The notes under the pieces were generated by a model. The model did not search any database and was not told the origin of the DNA. It saw only the letters and a list, made by a program, of their open reading frames with translations. DNA of 64,000 bases from Microbispora bryophytorum (GTDB taxonomy: Bacteria > Actinomycetota > Actinomycetes > Streptosporangiales > Streptosporangiaceae), in assembly GCF_006874465.1 (NCBI RefSeq), contig NZ_VIRL01000001.1, positions 682,001 through 746,000 on the forward strand. Reading direction: 5' to 3'. Shown here in pieces: positions 33,415-42,812 of this stretch (the first letter of the stretch is position 1; each line of letters begins with the position of its first letter). Made by a program: the position numbers and the translations under genes.

Positions 33415-34583
33415 TGCGTACGCTCCACGGATGGGAAGGCGGCGTGCACGACGAATCCTGATCCGCGTGGTTCGGCCAGCAGCCGCCCGCCGTACATCGC
33501 GACCCGCTCCTTCATTCCGATCAGCCCGTGACCGCCTCCGAGTCTGGATCCCCGGCCGTCACCGTGGCGCGGCCCCTCGTCGGATACCTCGACCTCCAGG
33601 TGCGGGGCGGCGGTGATGCGCACGTGCACTCGGGTACGGCCGGCGTGCCGCAGCGCGTTGGTCAGAGCCTCCTGCACGATCCGGTAGACCGCCAGCTCCC
33701 GCCCGGGATCGGCGTCGACGTGCTCGGGGAGGTGCAGCTCCACCGTCAGGCCGGCCTTACGCATCGACGCGACGAGTTCCGGCAGGTCCGCCAGACCGGG
33801 TGAAGGTTGTCCCGACAGGGGGAGGTCGTCGCTCAGCCGCAGCAGGTTGAGCGTGCGGCGCAACTCGCCGATGACCTGTCGCCCGGTGGCCTCCACCGCG
33901 AGAAGCGACTCGCGGGCCGCCGTCGCCGACTCGTCGAGCTCCATCCGCGCCGCGCCCGTCTGCACCACCATGACGGTCACGCCGTGCGCGAGCACATCGT
34001 GCATCTCACGCGCGATCCGGGTCCGCTCCTCCAGGAGGACGTGACGGCTGTGCGCGTCGCGCTGCTCGGCAAGCTGGCGCAGTGCTTCCTTGAGGTCGTG
34101 ACGCTGATGGAGGAGCCGGTTGATCACGTACCCCGCGATGAAGGTCGCCCACAGGATCACCAGGGGAAAGGCGATGTCTTGCCACGAACGACCGAAGGTC
34201 TGCATGTGGATCGGGTACAGCGTGAAGGCGGCCACCGGGAGCGGCAGTACCAGCAGTGTCCGTCGCATGTCGCTCCAGCGTGCCGCGGAGTACATCGCGA
34301 TCGCCATCGGCAGGACCATGCCCCAGAAGGTGGAGGTGTGGGGAACGCACAGGCTCGTGAGGATGTCCGCCCCGAACACGACGACCGCGACAGGGACGGG
34401 CCAGACCCGGCGTACGGCCAGGGGGATCGTCCTCAGCAGGGAGACGACCACGTTGAGCCACATCGGCCCACCGAAGTAGCCGTCGTTGTTCGGTATGACG
34501 AGCTGTGCGATCGCCACGGCCGCGGCGACCACTGCGAGGAAGAGGTCGAAGGCCCACTGGCGCCGCGACAACGGACTGTGCAT
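33411..34583 (-). CDS. NarL-group sensor histidine kinase
   Basis: A 390-residue kinase. Four to five membrane segments in residues 1-165 with little extracytoplasmic sequence, so it probably senses membrane state. HisKA_3 with RIAREMHDVLAHGVTV (phospho-His about 199), and an ATPase domain with EALTNALRHA and a GHGLIGMKERV G-box. It forms an operon with the following response regulator. Signal unknown; this type includes membrane-stress sensors. Confidence 0.92.
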   Translation of the reverse strand: MHSPLSRRQWAFDLFLAVVAAAVAIAQLVIPNNDGYFGGPMWLNVVVSLLRTIPLAVRRVWPVPVAVVVFGADILTSLCVPHTSTFWGMVLPMAIAMYSAARWSDMRRTLLVLPLPVAAFTLYPIHMQTFGRSWQDIAFPLVILWATFIAGYVINRLLHQRHDLKEALRQLAEQRDAHSRHVLLEERTRIAREMHDVLAHGVTVMVVQTGAARMELDESATAARESLLAVEATGRQVIGELRRTLNLLRLSDDLPLSGQPSPGLADLPELVASMRKAGLTVELHLPEHVDADPGRELAVYRIVQEALTNALRHAGRTRVHVRITAAPHLEVEVSDEGPRHGDGRGSRLGGGHGLIGMKERVAMYGGRLLAEPRGSGFVVHAAFPSVERTQ

Positions 34584-34742
34584 GAGCGAACTTTAATGCG
34601 GGCGGACCGGCCGCAGATCATGCCCCTGATGGCGGTGGCCTCCTCCGTTTGGAGTAGGCGAAAGGTCCGTCACGGCGGACGCACCGGCGGCCGGCGGCGA
34701 CCTAGCGTGGCCGCACTGTTCGCCGATCACCGGAGGAAACTC

Positions 34743-35459
34743 ATGAAACTCCTCAAGCCCCTCCCCCCGTTCCGGCCCGGCGAGGGCGCGGGTCAGGTGC
34801 CGTCGCTCCGGGTCACCGCGCTGGCGCTGGTCGGATCGTGGCTGTGCGTCGCGGTCGCGGAGTCGGTTTTCGGGGACCTGGACGAAACCACCTCGATCGC
34901 GGCCATCGCCGAGGGCGGCGGCCGGCTCACAGCCGGCGGTTTGATCGCGCTCGGCGCCGCGGCCCTGCTCGGGCTCGCCCTCGCCGGTCTGGGGCCCATC
35001 ATGCGAGGCAGCGTCGCGGGACGGATCGGGTGGGCCCTGCTGGTGCCCGCGGTCCCGTGCTCCGGCGCATTTGCGATGTTCCACCTGATTCTGGTCGAGA
35101 CCGGGGCCTCCGGTCTGAACCAGACGGCAATGGAGCAATTCGTCGTGGAGCGCTTCCAGGGCCCAGGGCTGTGGGCCGTGCCGGTGACCTACTACGTGTT
35201 CTTGGGGTTCCTCTCCATGCTGCTGGTGCTGATCGCGCTGGTGCGCCGTGGCGTCACCTCGCCCTTGGCGCCCGCTCTGTTCGCGGCCGGCATCGTCGGA
35301 GACAACGTCGTCACGGGCGGCGTCGGCGAGATCGCGAGCGTCTGCCTGATGACCGTGGGCGCCGCTGTGGCGTCGTACGGCCTCTGGCGGGTCAGCCGCC
35401 AAGAGCCCGCACGGGCCCTGGCCCCCGAGCCCACCGGTTCTGGGATGACAGCGGCGTGA
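34743..35459 (+). CDS. Membrane protein next to the two-component system
   Basis: A 238-residue protein with about six membrane segments; AALLGLALAGLGPIM, IGWALLVPAVPC, VTYYVFLGFLSMLLVLIALV and ASVCLMTVGAAVASYGLW are examples. ATG at 34743 follows GGAGGAAACTC. It diverges from the kinase gene with 159 bp between, a common arrangement for the regulated target of such a system. No transport or enzyme motif was recognised. Confidence 0.72.
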   Translation: MKLLKPLPPFRPGEGAGQVPSLRVTALALVGSWLCVAVAESVFGDLDETTSIAAIAEGGGRLTAGGLIALGAAALLGLALAGLGPIMRGSVAGRIGWALLVPAVPCSGAFAMFHLILVETGASGLNQTAMEQFVVERFQGPGLWAVPVTYYVFLGFLSMLLVLIALVRRGVTSPLAPALFAAGIVGDNVVTGGVGEIASVCLMTVGAAVASYGLWRVSRQEPARALAPEPTGSGMTAA

Positions 35460-35579
35460 TGCACAGGAGGCGGAACCGTCTGGGGACGGCGGCCGGCATG
35501 ACGCGTCCGGCCAGGCTGACGTGCCCGAGCGACTGACGATCCGATGCGGGGGCGGAGGGGCCGGCCCCGCAGCCGACCC

Positions 35580-35842
35580 ACGCTGGTGTACACCGACCGG
35601 GGCTACGACCACGACAAGTACCGCCGCATGGTCTGGGCCAAGGGAGTCAAACCGGTCATCGCCCGCCGGGGCACCCCGCACGGCTCCGGCCTCGGCGTGC
35701 ATCGGTGGGTAATCGAGCAGCCCACGCGCTGCTGCACTGGTTCCGGCGCCTGCGCATCCGCTGGTAAATCCGCGACCACATCCACGAGGCCTTCATGACC
35801 CTCGCCGCCGCCATCATCTGCTGGCGACGCCTCACCCGCTGA
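35580..35842 (+). pseudogene. IS5-family transposase, C-terminal remnant
   Basis: VYTDRGYDHDKYRRMVWAKG and IARRGTPHGSGLGVHRWVIE match the end of IS5-type DDE transposases. A frameshift near 35720 moves the frame to HALLHWFRRLRIRW, TAA replaces the usual Glu codon, and it then reads AFMTLAAAIICWRRLTR to the normal stop at 35840. Three kinds of damage show it is dead. Confidence 0.8.
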
Positions 35843-35859
35843 TCATTCTGTTAGGACTT

Positions 35860-37161
35860 CTAAGCGAGAATCTTGATGATGTACGGCAGGAGCGCAGTCG
35901 CCATTCCCAGGAGCAAGCCGGCGACGGTCGACTCCTTCACGGTGGTGGCAGGAGTAGTGGTGAGCACCTGAAGCCAGGCGAGGAGACTGGGATCAGATCG
36001 ATCCCCGTCACTCACTCGCTCGACGGTGTCAGGCAACAAAGCATTGATATCCTCCAACGATCTGCGACGCCGCTCCGCGACCACCGCACTCAGCCGCCAC
36101 TGCGGAATGACCGCAATGAGCGATGTGGCCGTCGCGGCCGTCAGGAACAAGGCAATCTTGACGATGAGCAGCAGAGTCGAGTCCGGACCGTCATAAGCCC
36201 AGGCGAGCAAAGGAAAAAGACAGAGAGCCACGCCGACGGAGGAGCCGTAGAACCCCATCCGATAACAGCGCGAAAGCAGCTCCATGCCTGGAGTGTGAGC
36301 CGGGGCGTACCAGTGAAGGATCAGATGCCCCGGCCGCGTCAGAACGATCGACAGCGTGGTCCCCACGACTATCCAATAGACTCCGCCCCCGATGAAAAAG
36401 GCGGCGACCAGGACTGCCAGATAGGATGCCTGGTCGACATACAAGCGCTGAGACATTCCAGGCACGGAGGCGGCTACCCGTATAGCCACCACACTCACGA
36501 CGGAGAAGAGCATCGAAAACGAGAGCTGCGGGCCGGTTGCGGTGGTGATGTTCGCCCAACGGTCATACGCGCCACGCCCAGCAACGCTCAGCATCTTCTC
36601 CAGCTGCGGGGTCAGCTGATAGAAGATTTTGACTCCCCACCAAGAGAAAGCCGTAACCACCAGGACCAGCAGGGAGAAGTAAATCAACCATCCGTAGTAC
36701 GCGACCGCCGATTGTTGTGGAGGCGGCGACCGCCAACCGAGAACAATCGCCAACACGACAGGGGCCGACGCCACGACCAGTGGGGCCGCCACCCATCGGC
36801 GCCTCCATCGAAGCCTCCCCGCTACGGCATTGACGCCGAAGCAGCGGAGTCCGAGAACATGACCGATGTCATGAGCGTAGCGATACTGTAGTGATGGATA
36901 ATTGCGGTGAGGGCGCACCCAGAGATCGCGCCTCCTGGAGAGGAAGTCCCTTCTCCCAATTCCTCGCTTTCCCAGCAGGCTCCTTAGGGTGGCGCCCGCC
37001 TCAGTCCGAGAGTCCGCCCACATTCTCCCGGCCGCCGCCCTCGGCTTCTCCAAATGCTTCAGCAGCCGAGATAAGACCTCACTCCCAAGGCGTTGAGCGT
37101 CGCGTGTTCGATCCGCGACAGATCGCCACCATCTGAAGGCCCAGGACCTAGGACGCGGCAT
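35860..37161 (-). CDS. Multi-pass membrane protein of lower GC, unknown function
   Basis: A 433-residue protein. The first 120 residues are basic and hydrophilic (many Arg, with RRRDLWVRPHRNYPSLQYRYAH split by basic runs); then about six membrane segments (for example WLIYFSLLVLVVTAFSWWG and YLAVLVAAFFIGGGVYWIVV), a cytoplasmic loop RRRRSLEDINALLPD, and a final C-terminal hydrophobic segment ending ILA. Codons are less GC-biased than in neighbours. The start overlaps the upstream reductase stop by 14 nt; a later Met could be the true start. No family recognised. Confidence 0.65.
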   Translation of the reverse strand: MPRPRSWAFRWWRSVADRTRDAQRLGSEVLSRLLKHLEKPRAAAGRMWADSRTEAGATLRSLLGKRGIGRRDFLSRRRDLWVRPHRNYPSLQYRYAHDIGHVLGLRCFGVNAVAGRLRWRRRWVAAPLVVASAPVVLAIVLGWRSPPPQQSAVAYYGWLIYFSLLVLVVTAFSWWGVKIFYQLTPQLEKMLSVAGRGAYDRWANITTATGPQLSFSMLFSVVSVVAIRVAASVPGMSQRLYVDQASYLAVLVAAFFIGGGVYWIVVGTTLSIVLTRPGHLILHWYAPAHTPGMELLSRCYRMGFYGSSVGVALCLFPLLAWAYDGPDSTLLLIVKIALFLTAATATSLIAVIPQWRLSAVVAERRRRSLEDINALLPDTVERVSDGDRSDPSLLAWLQVLTTTPATTVKESTVAGLLLGMATALLPYIIKILA

Positions 37162-38329
37162 TCGCCGATCCTGCTGTCAGCAATCCAAGCGCAAGCCGTA
37201 CCGGACTGTGGCGCATGGCCCTTGCCAAAGTGGTGTCACCCTGCGTGATTCTCCGGAACTCCCGCCATCCCCAAGGCGTGCGACTGAGCAGTGTGTGCAT
37301 GGTCCGCGGGTGGCGTTCGAAGGCGGCGAGGAACCGCACGCCGGCGTGCATCTCCAGCGCGAGGCCGGATCCTATCCGGCCCCGATAATCCGCCTGCATA
37401 AGTGATGGCTCTCCGGCTGCTCTGCTCGCCTCCGCCGCAAGCCTGCCCGCGATTCCGCCCGACCGGATCGCGAAGGAGATTCCTTCGCGGGTCCACGGCT
37501 CCAGCAACCCGGCGGCGTCCCCGCAGAGGAGAACCCTTCCCCGGCCCACAGGAGATTGAGGAGAACGACAGCGGGTGAGATGTCCCGACTCATGAAGGAC
37601 CTTGACGTCGGACAACCCGTGCTGACGGAGAAAGGCGGCGAGATAATCACGCGTCTCCTGGGGCGTCCCCTTGCGAGCGATCACTCCGACGGTCAGTCGC
37701 CGGCCTTTCGGGAATACCCATGCGTACGATCCGGGTATCGGGCCCCAGTCGAGATGGATGCGGCCGGTCCATGCGTGCGCGATGTCCGACGCGTCAAGCT
37801 CGACTTCCAGGCCCAGGTCTACCTGACTGAGCTCCACTCCCACGTATCGCGCCATCCGGCTGGCGCTTCCGTCTGCACCGATGACACAACGGGCCCTGAC
37901 CGGACCACGGTCGGTATTGAGCACAACATGGTCGCCGTCCTCCGTCACCGACAATACGGTGGTGGGCAGCTGCGCAACAGCTCCCTCTTGGGTTGCCCTC
38001 GCCAGTAGAGCCTGATCGAACTCCGATCGGTCCACCAGCGACAAAATACGTGAAGGCGACATCTTGTGTTGCACGTCACGACCGATATGACTGAATGTCG
38101 TAGTGAAGATTTCCTGCCGGACGGGCACATCGAGGTCTGGCGGCAAGGAACGCAGCGTGACACCTATAAGCCCGCCTCCACACGTTTTGTAACGCGGAAA
38201 CTGTGAGCGATCAAGGATTAACGTGCGCGCGCCGGCCTGAGCTGCCGCCAAGGCCGCGCTGCTTCCTGCCGGTCCCGCACCCACAACGACGACATCGTGT
38301 ATCTCCGCCAGATTTCTGCCCCTTGTCAT
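37148..38329 (-). CDS. Geranylgeranyl-reductase-family flavoprotein
   Basis: A 393-residue FAD-dependent oxidoreductase. The Rossmann motif VVVGAGPAGSSAALAAAQAG is at about 14-33, KTCGGGL near residue 50 is the family's Cys-containing active-site loop, and RVLLCGDAAGLLEPWTREGI near residue 272 is the FAD-phosphate motif. The family saturates polyprenyl chains of menaquinone, lipids or terpenoids. It is cotranscribed with the overlapping membrane protein gene. Substrate not determined from sequence. Confidence 0.87.
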   Translation of the reverse strand: MTRGRNLAEIHDVVVVGAGPAGSSAALAAAQAGARTLILDRSQFPRYKTCGGGLIGVTLRSLPPDLDVPVRQEIFTTTFSHIGRDVQHKMSPSRILSLVDRSEFDQALLARATQEGAVAQLPTTVLSVTEDGDHVVLNTDRGPVRARCVIGADGSASRMARYVGVELSQVDLGLEVELDASDIAHAWTGRIHLDWGPIPGSYAWVFPKGRRLTVGVIARKGTPQETRDYLAAFLRQHGLSDVKVLHESGHLTRCRSPQSPVGRGRVLLCGDAAGLLEPWTREGISFAIRSGGIAGRLAAEASRAAGEPSLMQADYRGRIGSGLALEMHAGVRFLAAFERHPRTMHTLLSRTPWGWREFRRITQGDTTLARAMRHSPVRLALGLLTAGSANAAS

Positions 38330-38716
38330 AACGCCATGCTATCCATCGCAAAGGGCCGACCTCCTTCGGTCGTGCTGGGGAGCCCGAGTCGGACACCAAA
38401 GAGGGGGAGCCCCCGAGGGTGTGCGGGCAGACAGGCGTAAACCCGCTTGACTTCGATCACACAGGGGATTTTCCCCGGTGAAAGCAGGGCGGCCAGTCGC
38501 CGTGGCCCTCCGGCCGAGTTCCAGCCGATGCCCACGGCCGTACGGGCGGCTCGGCCGAACAGCGCCCACCCGCGATGGCGTTGTGCCGGGAATGTACGAC
38601 TCCTATACGCGGCGCCCCTAATCTGCGAGAAGACCGGCAGGTCAGGATGCCCACGTCACAGGCGTGGTCCTCCCGGTCCCGCGACCCCGGGTCCCCGATC
38701 GAAAAGGGCTGGCCGC
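38330..38716. other. Intergenic region without recognised gene
   Basis: Holds the divergent promoters of the reductase and the ABC exporter. Reading frames here are unsupported. The AT-richer part at 38580-38640 with CTATACG could contain a promoter. Confidence 0.4.
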
Positions 38717-38812
38717 ATGCCGTTCCCCGTCACCGCGCTACCGGCGCCCGCACCCGCGCCCGCGTTCGCGTTCGCGTTCGCGACCAGCGAGGCGGAAGGC
38801 CGCGCGGAATGA
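38717..38812 (+). CDS. Tiny ORF (31 aa) coupled to the ABC exporter
   Basis: ATG 38717 follows GAAAAGG. The product begins MPFPVTALPAPAPAP, continues with alternating AFAFAFA and ends TSEAEGRAE. The stop overlaps the exporter start as ATGA, so the two would be translationally coupled. The middle is encoded by short tandem repeats (CCCGCG and GTTCGC units), so it could be fortuitous low complexity, or a small leader or peptide precursor for the exporter. No modification enzyme specific to it was found. Confidence 0.35.
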   Translation: MPFPVTALPAPAPAPAFAFAFATSEAEGRAE

Positions 38813-40638
38813 GGGACGCGCTCGGTCTCGCCTGGCAGGCCGGCCGGTGCCGCCTGGTCCTGTTCGCCGCGCTCACCGTTCTCGCCGCCGCGGTCCCACT
38901 CGCCGTCGCCTGGCTGACGAAGGTGACGCTGGACGTGATCGCGCACGGCGACGCCACGATCGCCCTGGTGGTCACGCTGGGGACCGCCCTGGCGGTGTGC
39001 GGAGCGGGCGCCGCGGCGGTTCCCGCGATCACGCACTACCTGCGCGAGGAGACCGGGCGGCGGGTGAGCCGGATCGCCCAGGACCGCCTGTTCCTGGCCA
39101 CGGAACGCTTCGTCGGGCTGGCCCGGTTCGAGGATCCCGCCTTCCTCGACCGGCTGCAGCTGGCCCAGCGGCACGGCGGGGCCACTCCCGCCCTGCTCGT
39201 CGCCGCTCTCCTGGGGATCGCCAGGAGCGCCCTGGTCGGGGTGGGTTTCGTGGCCTCGCTCGCCGCGATCAGCCCGTGGATGGCCGTCCTCGTGCTCGGC
39301 TCCGCCGCCCCCATGTTGCTGGCCGAGCTGTGGCTGTCCCGGCGGCGGGCGACCATGCTGTGGGACATAGGCCCGCATGAGCGGCGGGAGATCTTCTTCC
39401 GTGACCTCCTCGTCAACGTGCGGGCCGCCAAGGAGATCCGGCTGTTCGGCATCGCCGGCTACCTGCGCCGGCTCATGATGGACCAGCGCCGGGCAGCGGA
39501 CGCGGAACGCCGTCGTACGGACCGGCGCGAGCTGGCCGTGCAGACCTGCACCGGCCTCGCCGGCGCGCTGGCGGCCGGGGCCGGGCTGCTGTGGGCGCTG
39601 GTGGGCACCCTGGACGGCGGCCGCACGATCGGCGACGTCTCGATGTTCATCGCCGCCGTCGCGGGGGTGCAGGGCTCGCTCACCGGCCTGGTCACCGAGG
39701 TGGCCCAGGCGCATCAGCACCTCCGGTTGTTCTCGCACCACCTCGCGGTGACGTCCGGCCATCCCGACATCCCGGTCGCGGCGAGTCCGCGGCCCGTCCC
39801 CGTGCTGAGGCGGGGCATCGAGTTCCGGGACGTGTGGTTCCGTTACTCCCCCGAACAGGACTGGGCGCTGCGCGGAATCAGCTTCGACATCCCGTACGGC
39901 GGAGCCCTCGGCCTCGTGGGCAGGAACGGGGCGGGCAAGAGCACAGTGGTGAAACTGCTGTGCCGGATGTACGACCCGGAGCGCGGCACGATCTTCTGGG
40001 ACGGGGTCGACCTGCGCGACATGGCGCCGGACGAGCTGAGGCGCCGCGTCGGCGTGGTCTTCCAGGACTACATGGAATACGACCTGACCGTGGCGGACAA
40101 CATCGGATTGAGCGATCTCGCCGTGCTGGGCGATCGAGACCGGATCGTCGCGGCGGCGCGTGCGGCGGGCGCCGACTCCTTCGCCGAGAAGCTCCCCCGC
40201 GCCTACGACACCCTGTTGTCGCGCATTTTCCTCGACGGGGACGACGGCGAGCACGGTGTCCACCTGTCCGGCGGGCAGTGGCAGCGCCTGGCCCTCGCCC
40301 GGGCGTACCTGCGCGGCGAACGCGACCTGCTCATCCTGGACGAACCCAGCTCCGGACTGGACGCCGAGGCGGAACACGAGATCCACACCGGCCTGCGCGC
40401 GCACCGGGCCGGACGCACCAGCGTGCTGATCTCCCACCGGCTCAGCGCGGTGCGGGACGCGGACCTGCTCGTCGTCCTCGACCGGGGACAGGTGGTGGAG
40501 AGGGGGACGCACGAGGCGCTCATGGACGCCGGCGGCGTCTACGCGCGGCTGTTCACCCTCCAGGCGCGGGGCTACCAGTTCTCCGAGCCGGGGCATCGGG
40601 ACCGGCCATCAGCTACGCCGGATATGCCCTTTACTTGA
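38809..40638 (+). CDS. ABC transporter, fused permease and ATPase
   Basis: A 609-residue half-exporter. Membrane domain about 15-310 (LVLFAALTVLAAAVPLAVAW and others), ATPase domain about 350-590: Walker A GRNGAGKST, signature LSGGQWQ, Walker B LLILDEPSSGLD, H-loop SHRLSA. No C39 peptidase. ATG 38809 overlaps the tiny upstream ORF. It is followed after 68 nt by a SARP regulator, and its sequence type is frequent in natural-product and peptide clusters. The substrate is unknown; a link to the adjacent Cys-rich peptide locus is possible but unproved. Confidence 0.87.
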   Translation: MRDALGLAWQAGRCRLVLFAALTVLAAAVPLAVAWLTKVTLDVIAHGDATIALVVTLGTALAVCGAGAAAVPAITHYLREETGRRVSRIAQDRLFLATERFVGLARFEDPAFLDRLQLAQRHGGATPALLVAALLGIARSALVGVGFVASLAAISPWMAVLVLGSAAPMLLAELWLSRRRATMLWDIGPHERREIFFRDLLVNVRAAKEIRLFGIAGYLRRLMMDQRRAADAERRRTDRRELAVQTCTGLAGALAAGAGLLWALVGTLDGGRTIGDVSMFIAAVAGVQGSLTGLVTEVAQAHQHLRLFSHHLAVTSGHPDIPVAASPRPVPVLRRGIEFRDVWFRYSPEQDWALRGISFDIPYGGALGLVGRNGAGKSTVVKLLCRMYDPERGTIFWDGVDLRDMAPDELRRRVGVVFQDYMEYDLTVADNIGLSDLAVLGDRDRIVAAARAAGADSFAEKLPRAYDTLLSRIFLDGDDGEHGVHLSGGQWQRLALARAYLRGERDLLILDEPSSGLDAEAEHEIHTGLRAHRAGRTSVLISHRLSAVRDADLLVVLDRGQVVERGTHEALMDAGGVYARLFTLQARGYQFSEPGHRDRPSATPDMPFT

Positions 40639-40706
40639 AATACGTTCTGTCGGAGTTTATATTTTCTACAATCGCCCGAAAGTTTCCGGGGGCTTACGGG
40701 GTCTTC

Positions 40707-41516
40707 ATGGGGCTTAAGTTCCGGTTATTGGGTCCACTCGAAATACTCAATGGGGCACAACCGATTTCGCTGACCGCTCACAAGCCCCGGGCGCTGCTCG
40801 TGATGCTGCTGCTGAACTCAGGAAAGCTGGTGCTGTGGCACCGGCTGCTGGAAGAACTGTGGGACGGCGCCCAGCCCGCTTCGGCGATGTCCAACCTGCG
40901 GACGTACGCGACCGAACTGCGCCGGGTCGTGTTCGACGGCGGGCCGCAGCTCGTCTCGGACCCCGACGGCCTCCGGCTGCAGGTCGACAGGGAACAGATC
41001 GACGTCGACGTTTTCGCCGACCTGTGCGCCCGGGCCAGGAACGACCAGATGAACGGCGACCTGCCGGCCGCCTCCTCGGCGTACGAGCGCGCGCTCCACA
41101 TGTGGCGCGGGCCCGCGCTGACCGGGCTGCGCCGCGGGCCGATCCTCACCGCCACCGCGACCGCGCTGGACGAACGCCGCATCGGAGTGCTGGAGGACTG
41201 GTTCGACGTCCGGCTCGACCTGACCGCGACCGACCGGTGCAGCGGGTCCGCCCTCATCGCCGACCTGCGCGGGCACCTCGCCGAGCACCAGGTGCGCGAG
41301 CGCCCGCACCGGCAGCTCATGGTCACGCTGTACCGGCTCGGCGACGTCGCCGGGGCGCTCCGGGCGTGCGCCGGCGCCCGTGAGGTGCTCCGGCGCTCGC
41401 TGGGCCTCGATCCGGACGACCGCGTCGAGTGGCTCCAGGCCGCCATCCTCCGGCGCGACCCCGACCTGCTCCGCCCGGGCGTCCAGAACAGGACAGGCGA
41501 CCCGCTCCGGCTTTGA
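40707..41516 (+). CDS. SARP-type (AfsR/DnrI) transcriptional activator
   Basis: A 269-residue SARP of minimal type. OmpR-like winged helix about 1-95 (FRLLGPLEILNG, ISLTAHKPRALLVMLLLNSG, AMSNLRTYATELRR) and a BTAD domain about 100-250. Codon 7 is TTA (40725-40727), the codon read by the bldA tRNA that times antibiotic production in Streptomyces. The first 30 codons are low in GC. SARPs bind heptamer repeats spaced 11 bp; such repeats occur before the Cys-rich peptide gene at 46951-46968. It ends 11 bp from the converging ATPase gene. Confidence 0.9.
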   Translation: MGLKFRLLGPLEILNGAQPISLTAHKPRALLVMLLLNSGKLVLWHRLLEELWDGAQPASAMSNLRTYATELRRVVFDGGPQLVSDPDGLRLQVDREQIDVDVFADLCARARNDQMNGDLPAASSAYERALHMWRGPALTGLRRGPILTATATALDERRIGVLEDWFDVRLDLTATDRCSGSALIADLRGHLAEHQVRERPHRQLMVTLYRLGDVAGALRACAGAREVLRRSLGLDPDDRVEWLQAAILRRDPDLLRPGVQNRTGDPLRL

Positions 41517-41527
41517 GCCCCGGGCGG

Positions 41528-42235
41528 TCAGCGCGCGGTGTCGTCGACGATCCGGCCGTCCCGGATGCGGATGATCCGATCGCAGTGCGCGGCCACCCCG
41601 TCGTCGTGAGTGGCGACCAGCAGGGTCAGCCCCTGCTCGGCGACCAGGCGATCGACGAGCTCCATCATCTCCCGGCCGGTGGCCGAGTCGAGGTTGCCCG
41701 TGGGTTCGTCGGCCAGGATCAGCCGAGGGTCGCCGATCAGCGCGCGCGCGACCGCGACCCGCTGCTGCTGCCCGCCGGACAGCTGCGACGGCACGGCCTG
41801 TGCCCGGTCCAGCAGGCCCACGGCGGCGAGCAGCTGCCGGGCCCGTTCCGTACGGTCGAATTCCACCCGGCGGGGCAGCACCGGCGCGAGGACGTTGTCC
41901 AGGACGGTGAGCGCGGGCAGCAGGTGGAACCGCTGGAAGACGAAACCGACGCTGCGGCGGTAGACCGACAGCTCACGGCGGCCGAGCGCGGTCACCTCCC
42001 GGTCCCCGACCGTGATCGTGCCGCTGTCCACCCGCTCCATGCCGCCGATCAGGTGGAGCAGGGTGGACTTGCCGGAGCCCGAAGCGCCCACCACGGCGAC
42101 CCGCTGCCCCGCCGGCACGTGCAGCGACACGTCGTCGGCGGCGACGATCCGGTTGTCTCCCTGACCGAACCGCTTGGTCAGGCCCCTGATCGTCACCTCG
42201 ACACCGCGCCGGGTGCCGGTCGTGCGCGCCTCCAT
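41528..42235 (-). CDS. ABC ATPase, LolD/MacB type
   Basis: A 235-residue ATPase. Walker [12 protein letters not shown] near residue 50, signature [15 protein letters not shown], Walker [14 protein letters not shown]-loop ATHDD: the exact pattern of LolD/MacB/FtsE-group ATPases that partner FtsX-like permeases. The start is 2 nt after the thioredoxin-like gene. It should power the large permease encoded at 43325-46183. Last gene of the six-gene peptide operon. Confidence 0.93.
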   Translation of the reverse strand: MEARTTGTRRGVEVTIRGLTKRFGQGDNRIVAADDVSLHVPAGQRVAVVGASGSGKSTLLHLIGGMERVDSGTITVGDREVTALGRRELSVYRRSVGFVFQRFHLLPALTVLDNVLAPVLPRRVEFDRTERARQLLAAVGLLDRAQAVPSQLSGGQQQRVAVARALIGDPRLILADEPTGNLDSATGREMMELVDRLVAEQGLTLLVATHDDGVAAHCDRIIRIRDGRIVDDTAR

Positions 42236-42237
42236 CG

Positions 42238-42795
42238 TCACCTCTCCGCCCTCGCCGCGGGCTCCGGGAGCCGGTCCACTCCCGTGTCCACGGCCGCGAC
42301 GCGCCCGTCCGGGTCCAGCACGCACATCGCCGGGAAGCCCCGTACGCCGAAGGCCCGCTGCACCGGGCCCTGATCCGGCTCGACCAGCACCCGCGCGACC
42401 GGCTCGAACAGCGCGACCAGCTCGCCCACATCGTCCCGCGACCCGACCACGACCACCAGCGCCCGGTCGCGGCCCAGGGACCGCGCGCGTTCCGCGAAGG
42501 GGGACGCCTGCGCGAGGCACGGAGCACAGGTCGGCGTGAAGAACCCGAGCATGATGCCGCCGGTCAGGGAGTCCCTGCCCAGGTGCTCACCACCGGTCGT
42601 CGTGACCTCGCCGAAGTCCTCCGGCGCCGACCCCGGTGCGTTCATGACCTCCTCCGGATTCGACGGCAGGACGGCCCGCAGGGTCGCGAGTTCACGGTCC
42701 TGCCGGGCCAGGCGCCGGACAACGCCGAACGTGAACACCAGGTTGAGCACCGCCACAAGTCCCACGAGCACGAGGGCCACGACCACGTATCCCAC
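42238..42795 (-). CDS. Membrane-anchored thioredoxin-like protein, TlpA/MauD type
   Basis: A 185-residue protein with one N-terminal membrane anchor (VVVALVLVGLVAVLNLVF), then an extracytoplasmic thioredoxin fold with FFTPTCAPCL (CAPC active site near residue 90) and a cis-Pro loop GFPAMCVLD. MauD-like proteins are needed to form disulfides in methylamine dehydrogenase light chain (family knowledge). The GTG at 42795 follows GGAGG by six bases, better than two upstream GTGs. In this operon the substrate is presumably the Cys-rich peptide. Confidence 0.88.
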   Translation of the reverse strand: MGYVVVALVLVGLVAVLNLVFTFGVVRRLARQDRELATLRAVLPSNPEEVMNAPGSAPEDFGEVTTTGGEHLGRDSLTGGIMLGFFTPTCAPCLAQASPFAERARSLGRDRALVVVVGSRDDVGELVALFEPVARVLVEPDQGPVQRAFGVRGFPAMCVLDPDGRVAAVDTGVDRLPEPAARAER

Positions 42796-42812
42796 AACGC
42801 ACCTCCACACAT

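Noticed and set aside
33807-34742. Plus-strand frame continuous with the membrane protein at 34743
   Set aside because: Antisense to the histidine kinase. The true start is ATG 34743 with GGAGGAAACTC before it.
38809-40638. Lanthipeptide or lasso peptide cluster
   Set aside because: No LanB/C/M, no lasso cyclase or RRE-protease homologue near the exporter.
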